Below, piece after piece: positions 42,602 through 48,191 of a stretch of 48,191 bases of DNA (the first letter of the stretch is position 1; the number at the start of each line of letters is the position of its first letter). The DNA is from Zooshikella ganghwensis DSM 15267 (lineage in GTDB: Bacteria; Pseudomonadota; Gammaproteobacteria; Pseudomonadales; Zooshikellaceae), in assembly GCF_000428585.1 (NCBI RefSeq), contig NZ_AUAF01000026.1, positions 1 through 48,191 of the forward strand, read 5' to 3'. The position numbers were made by a program, and so were the translations under genes. Below the pieces are notes generated by a model. It saw only the letters and a list, made by a program, of their open reading frames with translations, ran no database searches and had not been told where the DNA came from.

Positions 42602-44038
42602 ATGAGTGCAGTGCATAATGATCAAGGAAATGTTCAGCAGAACAAGCCATCCCGCCAACTAGCAGGACGAGCAATTCCTCCTCATCACGGTGAAGGTAAT
42701 CAAACAACGTCAAAGGCAAGTCATAAAAGTATTCTTGTTACAGTATTTCTCGGTTTGCTGGTGCTCGCTATTACCGCAAGCATTGCGGCTTACTGGCTTG
42801 TTCATCCTTCCAGAATTCCAAAGCGACAAATAGAAGTACATCCTCCCATAGTAACAACCATGAAAGTCGGAGAACCTAAGGCTCAGCCTATTATTTCCGG
42901 TTTTGGTCATGTTGAGCCGATCCATAAAGTAACGGTAAACCCTGAAGTTACGGCAATGGTTAAACAGGTTTCAGCAAAGCTGTCGCCAGGCAACGGGGTA
43001 GAAAAAGGCGATGTTTTGGTTCTGCTTGATGCGAGAGAATATCAAACAGCACTGCGCAAAGCGGAGGCTGCTTTGTCCATTGCCAAGGCAGAGTATCAGC
43101 AGGCACAAGGCTTAAAGGATAAAGCGACTAAAGAATTCAAGTTTTTAGGGGGCGATATGACCCCGGCGCAGCGGGCTTTGGAACGCTATGAACCGCAGCT
43201 AAAAGCCGCTGAGGCGAAACTGGATGAGGCTAAGGCAAATGTTGAGCTGGCTAAGTTAAATGTTGAACGTACGATATTAGTTGCACCTTTTAGTGGTGTG
43301 ATCAGCCATAAACAGGTTGAAGTAGGGCAGCGGGTCACAACACAGCAGTCGCTATTTACGATAGTGGATACCCATGCTTTTTGGGTTAACGCAGCCATAC
43401 CGGCTGATGTATTGAACTGGTTGTCATTTGGGGCCGAGCAAGGGAACAATGGCTCATCGGTTGAAGTAGCGTTAACTTCAGGGACCGTAAAAGCGGCAGT
43501 GAGTCAAACCAATATTCGTAATGGTATTGTTTGGCAGCGCTTGCCTGCATTAAGCGCTGATTCCAGGCAAGTTAATATTTTAATTAAAGTGAACAATCCG
43601 TTAGGGACAAAGCCTGTAAAGGGTTCTGTATCGGAAAAGCAAGCTTTAACACCCTTGTTTATTAATGATTTTGTGGCATTAAGTATTCAGGGACCTGCAT
43701 TGGAAAATGTGTTTACCTTACCTGAAGGTATGCTTCGGGATGGCAATGTAGTCTGGCTTTTTGATGAAAAAGGACGGTTAAAAAAGCAGGCTGTTAATGT
43801 CGTATATCAACAAGGTCAACAGGTATTAGTGAGTGGTAATTTAAAACCAACAGATGAGCTTATATCAAGCCACCTCAGTGTTGCCATTGAAGGGATGCCT
43901 CTGCGCAGAGAGGCTGAAAAGCAAATGACGGCACAAAAAAATAATACTGTGTCTATAACCCCTCAACAGCCGTCTATAATCCCTCAACAGTTGTCTGTGC
44001 CTGAGCAGATAAAATTTCTGGCTGGAGATAAGTCATGA
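42602..44038 (+). CDS. RND efflux periplasmic adaptor (MFP)
   Basis: A 478-aa membrane-fusion protein. The N-terminal membrane anchor is about 43-67 (SILVTVFLGLLVLAITASIA). A lipoyl/barrel-sandwich domain (VEKGDVLVLLDAREYQT), an alpha-helical coiled-coil hairpin (about 150-215, AKAEYQQAQGLKDKATKEFK and EAKLDEAKANVELAKLNVE) and a beta-barrel follow (ILVAPFSGVISHKQVEVGQR is the joint). It joins the RND permease downstream (4-base ATGA overlap) to an outer-membrane TolC-type channel not encoded here. The two-component system upstream probably controls it. Confidence 0.92.
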   Translation: MSAVHNDQGNVQQNKPSRQLAGRAIPPHHGEGNQTTSKASHKSILVTVFLGLLVLAITASIAAYWLVHPSRIPKRQIEVHPPIVTTMKVGEPKAQPIISGFGHVEPIHKVTVNPEVTAMVKQVSAKLSPGNGVEKGDVLVLLDAREYQTALRKAEAALSIAKAEYQQAQGLKDKATKEFKFLGGDMTPAQRALERYEPQLKAAEAKLDEAKANVELAKLNVERTILVAPFSGVISHKQVEVGQRVTTQQSLFTIVDTHAFWVNAAIPADVLNWLSFGAEQGNNGSSVEVALTSGTVKAAVSQTNIRNGIVWQRLPALSADSRQVNILIKVNNPLGTKPVKGSVSEKQALTPLFINDFVALSIQGPALENVFTLPEGMLRDGNVVWLFDEKGRLKKQAVNVVYQQGQQVLVSGNLKPTDELISSHLSVAIEGMPLRREAEKQMTAQKNNTVSITPQQPSIIPQQLSVPEQIKFLAGDKS

Positions 44039-47000
44039 GCCAGAACAAGGCGAAAGGCGCTATTGCCTGGTTTTTACGGAATACCGTAGCGGCTAACTTA
44101 TTAATGTGGGCGTTTTTGGTGGGCGGTTTAACCGTCACCTGGCAAATTAAGAAGGAAGTTTTTCCTGCTTTTTCACTGGACGAAATTTCCATCACCGTGA
44201 GTTACCCTGGCGCAGCGCCTGAAGCAGTTTCTCAGGGGGGGTTGTTAGCGATTGAAGAGGCGCTGAGTGGTGTAAGCGGCTTAAGTGATATCTCTGCTAC
44301 TGCGAAAGAAGGTAAAGCGTCAGTGACCGCTGAGCTGCAAAAATCTGCCGATGCGATGGCTGTCTACCAAGATGTAAAGCAAGCCGTTGATCGTATCACA
44401 ACATTTCCTGAAGGGGCTGAGCAACCACAGATTACATTAGCATCTAGAGATCATCAGGTAGTTGACCTAACTCTTTATGGTGAGGCCAGTCAACAGGTTT
44501 TGCAACAATATGCCAGTCAAGTTAGGCGCAAATTATTAGCAAACCCCTCCATTACCAAAGTCGACTTGTCTGGAATGAAAGATTATGAGGTGGAGATAGC
44601 ATTACCCCTCAGTAGTATCGAGCGATACGGTTTAGGTCCAACTCAAATAGCTGAAATTATTAAGAAAGCGTCAGTAGATGGTGCAGGAGGTAGTCTGTAT
44701 GCAAACTCTGGCGAGTTAATGCTCAAAGTAGATGAAGAAAAACAGTGGGCAACTGATTATGCGGCTATTTCTGTAAAAACCTTGGCGGATGGTTCTGTCA
44801 TTAAGCTAAGTGATATTGCGGTCGTTAAAGAAGATTTTGAAGAGTCAGCAGATGCACAAGGTTACAATGGTTTTCCGGCAATTATTGTACAAGTGTATCG
44901 GCAAGGGAATGAGTCCCCTATGGCTGTGTCAAGTGCGGTACAGTCATTGTTACCTACTATTCAGGCGGAATTGCCCACTGGCTTAACTTTAAAAGTTACC
45001 CGAGACCTGACGGATGTTTTTCAGGAGCGCCTAGATTTATTGTTGGGTAATGCTTTTATTGGTTTGGTATTAGTGGTTATTGTATTGGGGTTATTTTTAC
45101 AATGGCGTCTGGCCATTTGGGTAACAATGGGGATACCTACGGCATTTCTTGGGGGGATGTTATTGTTACCCGTGATGGATGTTTCAATCAATATGATCTC
45201 CATGTTTGCATTTATTTTGGCGCTAGGTATTGTCGTGGATGATGCGATTATTGCTGGCGAAAATATTTATGCTTATCAACAGCAAGGTTACTCTTTTTTT
45301 GAAGCGGCTTTGCTCGGTGCTAAATCGGTAGCTATTCCTCTCTCTTGTAGTATTTTAACGAATATTATTGCATTTTCGCCATTGTATTTTTTACCTGGAT
45401 TTTTAGGGAAAATATTCCAAGTAACGCCTCTCGTTATTGCGGCTGTTTTTATTGTATCTTGGATTGAGGCATTATTTATTTTACCTGCGCATTTGGCAGC
45501 GATAAAATCTTCCACAAATTCAAACCCTAGTCTTTTACAGAAAATACAGTTGCGAGTGGATAAAATGCTTAATTATTTTATTCATGGTATTTACGAACGG
45601 GTTCTAAGTCGTTGCCTGCAGTATCGTTATTTATCTTTATTGTTGTTTATTTGCATTTCCGGCTTGGTGATGAGTTATTGTGCCAGTGGACGCATGGGGT
45701 TTAGTTTAATGCCGCGTGTCCAAAGTGATTATTTACTGGCAACAGCCATTGTACCCATTGGTGCTTCAGCAGAGTTTATCCAGGAGGTAGAGCAGCAAAT
45801 GGTCAACGGCGCCAAACAGGTAAAACTGCACAATGATGTGATTGACGGCATTAGTACCAAGGTTGAAGAAAATACCATTGAAGTGCGTTTGATGTTGCTT
45901 ACAGAACAACAAGCAGAGGTGGATTTACAACAATTAACCCAGCAGTGGCGGGCTTTTGTAGGCACTATTCCTGGCTTGGAACAGTTAAAGTTTGAAGCGG
46001 ATGCTGGGGGACCAGGAAGGGGAGCTGCGCTGACCGTAGAGTTATCTCACCAGGATCAAATAATTTTAGAGCAAGCCGCTCAACAATTAGCTGCTGAGTT
46101 AGCAGGATACGCGCAAGTAAAAGACGTCAACGATGGTGTTTTACTAGGGAAGGAGCAATTACGTTTTAGGCTATTACCTGCAGGCGAAAGCCTTGGCTTA
46201 ACGCCAGAGATGGTTGCTCAGCAAGTCAGAGCCGCGTTCTATGGTGCAGAGGCTTTGCGTCAGCTCCGTGGTGAAGATGAAGTCAAAGTAATGGTTCGTT
46301 TACCAAGAGCGGCACGGGAATCACTATCTACATTAAATCAACTAAAACTGCTGACGCCAAGCGGCCACTTTGTGCCTTTAAATCAAGTGGTAAGTGTCAG
46401 TAAAAGCCGCAGCTATCAACAAATAACGCGTAATAATGGACAACAAGTATTACAGGTAAGTGCGAATATTGAGCCTATTTCCCATACTCAGCAATTATTA
46501 AATACCTTGCAGCAGGAAGTATTTCCTATTCTTAAGCAACAATACCCAAATTTATCCATTAGTTTAAGGGGCAAACAGGAAACTACACAAGACAGTATAT
46601 CAAGCTTAATTACCAGTAGTATTATCGTACTAATTGTTTTGTATGCAATGCTCGCTATTCCGTTTAATAGTTACAGTCAGCCATTGCTGGTATTAGTGGC
46701 AATTCCTTTTGGTTTGATGGGTGCTGTCATTGGCCACATTATTATGGGGGAAAGCTTAAGTATGATCAGCATACAAGGTATGGTGGCATTAAGTGGGGTG
46801 GTGGTTAATGATAGCTTGGTATTGATTGACTATGCTAATAAAGTAGCGCGAGAAACGACCAACAAATTTGACATAATTATAGCTGCCGCTAAACGTCGTT
46901 TTCGGCCAATTATGATGACAACATTAACTACATTTGTGGGATTGGCACCTATGATGTTTGAAACGGCGGCACAAGCGAAGTTTTTAGTACCAATGGCTAT

Positions 47001-47157
47001 CTCGCTTGGTTTTGGGGTCTTATTTGCAACAGCCATATGCTTATTACTTCTGCCATGTATGTATATCATTTTGGAAGATGCGAAACATTTGATGAAACGG
47101 GTGCAACGCCTCACCGGGAGGAGGGCAGTTGCCCAAGTCTCAGGGACTATTGCATAA
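44035..47157 (+). CDS. RND (AcrB-type) efflux permease
   Basis: A 1040-aa proton-driven inner-membrane pump with the usual 12 helices and two large periplasmic loops. TM1 follows the start (AIAWFLRNTVAANLLMWAFL), KKEVFPAFSLDEISITVSYPG opens the porter domain, and the proton-relay helix has LALGIVVDDAIIAGENIYA (two adjacent Asp). The C-terminal helix bundle includes GMVALSGVVVNDSLVLIDYANK and PIMMTTLTTFVGLAPMMF. Length is normal. It is closer to the divergent MexF/MMPL-like RND pumps with SYPGA than to AcrB in detail; the substrate is unknown. Confidence 0.93.
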   Translation: MSQNKAKGAIAWFLRNTVAANLLMWAFLVGGLTVTWQIKKEVFPAFSLDEISITVSYPGAAPEAVSQGGLLAIEEALSGVSGLSDISATAKEGKASVTAELQKSADAMAVYQDVKQAVDRITTFPEGAEQPQITLASRDHQVVDLTLYGEASQQVLQQYASQVRRKLLANPSITKVDLSGMKDYEVEIALPLSSIERYGLGPTQIAEIIKKASVDGAGGSLYANSGELMLKVDEEKQWATDYAAISVKTLADGSVIKLSDIAVVKEDFEESADAQGYNGFPAIIVQVYRQGNESPMAVSSAVQSLLPTIQAELPTGLTLKVTRDLTDVFQERLDLLLGNAFIGLVLVVIVLGLFLQWRLAIWVTMGIPTAFLGGMLLLPVMDVSINMISMFAFILALGIVVDDAIIAGENIYAYQQQGYSFFEAALLGAKSVAIPLSCSILTNIIAFSPLYFLPGFLGKIFQVTPLVIAAVFIVSWIEALFILPAHLAAIKSSTNSNPSLLQKIQLRVDKMLNYFIHGIYERVLSRCLQYRYLSLLLFICISGLVMSYCASGRMGFSLMPRVQSDYLLATAIVPIGASAEFIQEVEQQMVNGAKQVKLHNDVIDGISTKVEENTIEVRLMLLTEQQAEVDLQQLTQQWRAFVGTIPGLEQLKFEADAGGPGRGAALTVELSHQDQIILEQAAQQLAAELAGYAQVKDVNDGVLLGKEQLRFRLLPAGESLGLTPEMVAQQVRAAFYGAEALRQLRGEDEVKVMVRLPRAARESLSTLNQLKLLTPSGHFVPLNQVVSVSKSRSYQQITRNNGQQVLQVSANIEPISHTQQLLNTLQQEVFPILKQQYPNLSISLRGKQETTQDSISSLITSSIIVLIVLYAMLAIPFNSYSQPLLVLVAIPFGLMGAVIGHIIMGESLSMISIQGMVALSGVVVNDSLVLIDYANKVARETTNKFDIIIAAAKRRFRPIMMTTLTTFVGLAPMMFETAAQAKFLVPMAISLGFGVLFATAICLLLLPCMYIILEDAKHLMKRVQRLTGRRAVAQVSGTIA

Positions 47158-47189
47158 ACTGAGAGGGAAAATTTTAAAATAAATATATG

Positions 47190-47215
47190 AGGAGGAACGT
47201 TAGTAACGTCCTCCT
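47190..47215. terminator. Bidirectional terminator between RND and DUF2845 genes
   Basis: AGGAGG/CCTCCT and ACGTT/AACGT arms (47190-47215, one bulged A, loop AGT) form a strong hairpin that covers the stop region of the DUF2845 gene and follows the RND stop. Confidence 0.6.
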
Positions 47216-47574
47216 GTTTCAACAGTGTCTAAAACACCATCGCGAAAAATTAAAAACTTTAAAAACTGACCTTTTTTGCCATAGGTCCACTTTTCTACGA
47301 TGACCTCTTTTTTAGAAATATGAGTTCTGCCCGTGGTTTCATTATAGTCGGGGTTGGTGTAACGAATATGAGCTCGCTCTTCTGTTACGCGGGTACCTAA
47401 ATATTCTTTTTGTAAAGGCTCGCCACAGGTTAACAACACTTTAGTTGTTGAATCTCCCGATTTAACCAGTTTACTGCCACAGCGCATAGTGTCACTGTAG
47501 GTGTTGGCTGAAAAACCTATGCACACAGCTAACGCCAGTAAGCTGAGTGATTTGCTGATACTTTTGCTGATCAT
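47200..47574 (-). CDS. DUF2845 exported protein
   Basis: About 124 aa from the ATG complementary to 47572-47574, with AGGTG upstream; a GTG three codons earlier is less likely. The signal peptide (SLSLLALAVCIGFSANTYS) is clear. The mature protein has the DUF2845 pattern MRCGSKLVKSGDST..VLLTCGEP and the C-terminal VEKWTYGKKGQFLKFLIFRDGVLDTVETGGRY. Two Cys may form a disulphide. The function of this periplasmic family is unknown. It converges on the RND operon. Confidence 0.85.
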   Translation of the reverse strand: MISKSISKSLSLLALAVCIGFSANTYSDTMRCGSKLVKSGDSTTKVLLTCGEPLQKEYLGTRVTEERAHIRYTNPDYNETTGRTHISKKEVIVEKWTYGKKGQFLKFLIFRDGVLDTVETGGRY

Positions 47575-47956
47575 AGGGAACACCTACTTATTGTTTAAAA
47601 AGTGATCTAAGTTTAGCGTAAACAAAGACTTGGGGGAACCCGATTCATGTAACTTTGCAAAGCTTGCCTGCTTTTTAGACAGCGAGTAATCATTTTTTTC
47701 TAAAAAATAAGGAGGTTAGTGCTTTCGTTTTCTTATAAGCCAACACGTGTTTGAATAAAAACATCTCCAACAATAATTGACGAGATTATATTGCTAAAAT
47801 TATGCTTGGTTAAGCACTGGTTGCTGGCTTTTTTTATTAATTTTTTTCCTGAAAAATTATCATTTGTAAACAAGCTGACTTTAAAACCCTCAGGGATAAA
47901 AATTCCAGAAATACTGTTGTCGTTGATACCTAGGCTCTATATGGATTCCTAGGGGG
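47575..47956. other. Intergenic, IS1595-type element end
   Basis: About 380 bases without a gene. CCTAGG is repeated at 47929-47934 and 47949-47954 around CTCTATATGGATT, just beyond the transposase stop, and probably marks the end of the insertion sequence. Confidence 0.4.
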
Positions 47957-48191
47957 TTATATCAATAGCTCTACTAGATCATTAAGTAAGCTTTTTCCTC
48001 GGCACTTTATATTGTACACAAACTCAAATAATGCTAAATAAAAAGGTAGTTTTTCTTGAGAAATACCTCGATGAGGTCTTAACCATGAGCGTAGTAATGA
48101 CCAACAACCTTCAATGGTGTTAACATGTACTTCGTGAAAACCATCCCCATCTTCATCACGAGCATACTCCCCTTTCCCATGACAAACGGTT
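47957..48191 (-). mobile_element. IS1595-family (ISXO2-like) transposase, C-terminal part
   Basis: The last 78 codons of a minus-strand transposase that begins beyond the right edge; the stop is complementary to 47957-47959. Residues HVNTIEGCWSLLRSWLRPHRG, then FYLALFEFVYNIKCRG are the end of the DDE domain of ISXO2-type transposases (H-x-NTIEG-x-WSLL...EF-x-YN). The rest of the element, including its N-terminal zinc ribbon, lies outside the window. Confidence 0.8.

Overview
The window is about 48 kb of AT-rich chromosomal DNA from a marine-type gammaproteobacterium. The evidence is a secreted GH18 chitinase, an EmrE-like SMR pump, an OmpR/EnvZ-type regulator beside an RND pump, a hybrid two-component sensor, REP-like GC-rich palindromes and an IS1595-type transposase. 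An Oceanospirillales-type host (Zooshikella, Spartinivicinus or Endozoicomonas relatives) would fit, but that is inference from gene style, not from a marker gene.

Layout. 1-1598: 5' part of a chitinase gene (minus strand, running off the left edge). 2246-3074: FCY1-like deaminase and SMR exporter. 3551-3654: a structured inverted-repeat element. 3809-6609: a three-gene module (AAA+ ATPase, small membrane protein, membrane TPR protein). 6618-8845: a minus-strand set of YafY/WYL regulator, two-domain VOC protein and a frameshifted RibD/DHFR-like gene, with a palindrome upstream. 8846-10249: AT-rich, no gene seen. 10250-15881: secreted Cys-rich repeat protein and a 1370-aa hybrid sensor kinase/AraC regulator. 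16279-16842: a lambda-Q-like antiterminator. 16893-17190: promoter and two intrinsic terminators. 17324-31617: a type VI secretion (T6SS) cluster. 31894-34436: lipase, degraded reverse transcriptase, unknown protein. 34869-37613: two secreted proteins. 37687-39447: two paralogous periplasmic binding proteins. 39526-40227: exported intradiol dioxygenase. 40244-47157: two-component system divergent from an RND efflux adaptor/permease pair. 47200-47574: DUF2845 protein. 47957-48191: partial IS1595-type transposase at the right edge.

The most interesting part is 10250-32500. The T6SS cluster is tssB, tssC, an IglC-like hcp, tssK, a free-standing beta-helix spike, tssF, an anchorless tssL/dotU, tssG, a tssA/vasJ-like gene, a gp27/OB-fold vgrG lacking its spike, a DUF4280 PAAR-like tip, a short IcmF/TssM-like membrane protein and a 646-aa unknown. 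No tssE, tssH/clpV, tssJ or full tssM is present, although both flanks of the cluster are inside the window. In order and content it resembles the Francisella-type (T6SSii) arrangement more than the classical T6SSi one. Directly upstream lie a gene for a phage-lambda-Q-like antiterminator, a sigma70-type promoter and two intrinsic terminators. This is the layout of a phage late operon, and it suggests that the secretion system may be switched on by Q-type processive antitermination, possibly under the hybrid AraC sensor further upstream. That cascade is a hypothesis from gene order and motifs, not a demonstrated function.

No tRNA, rRNA or CRISPR array was found.
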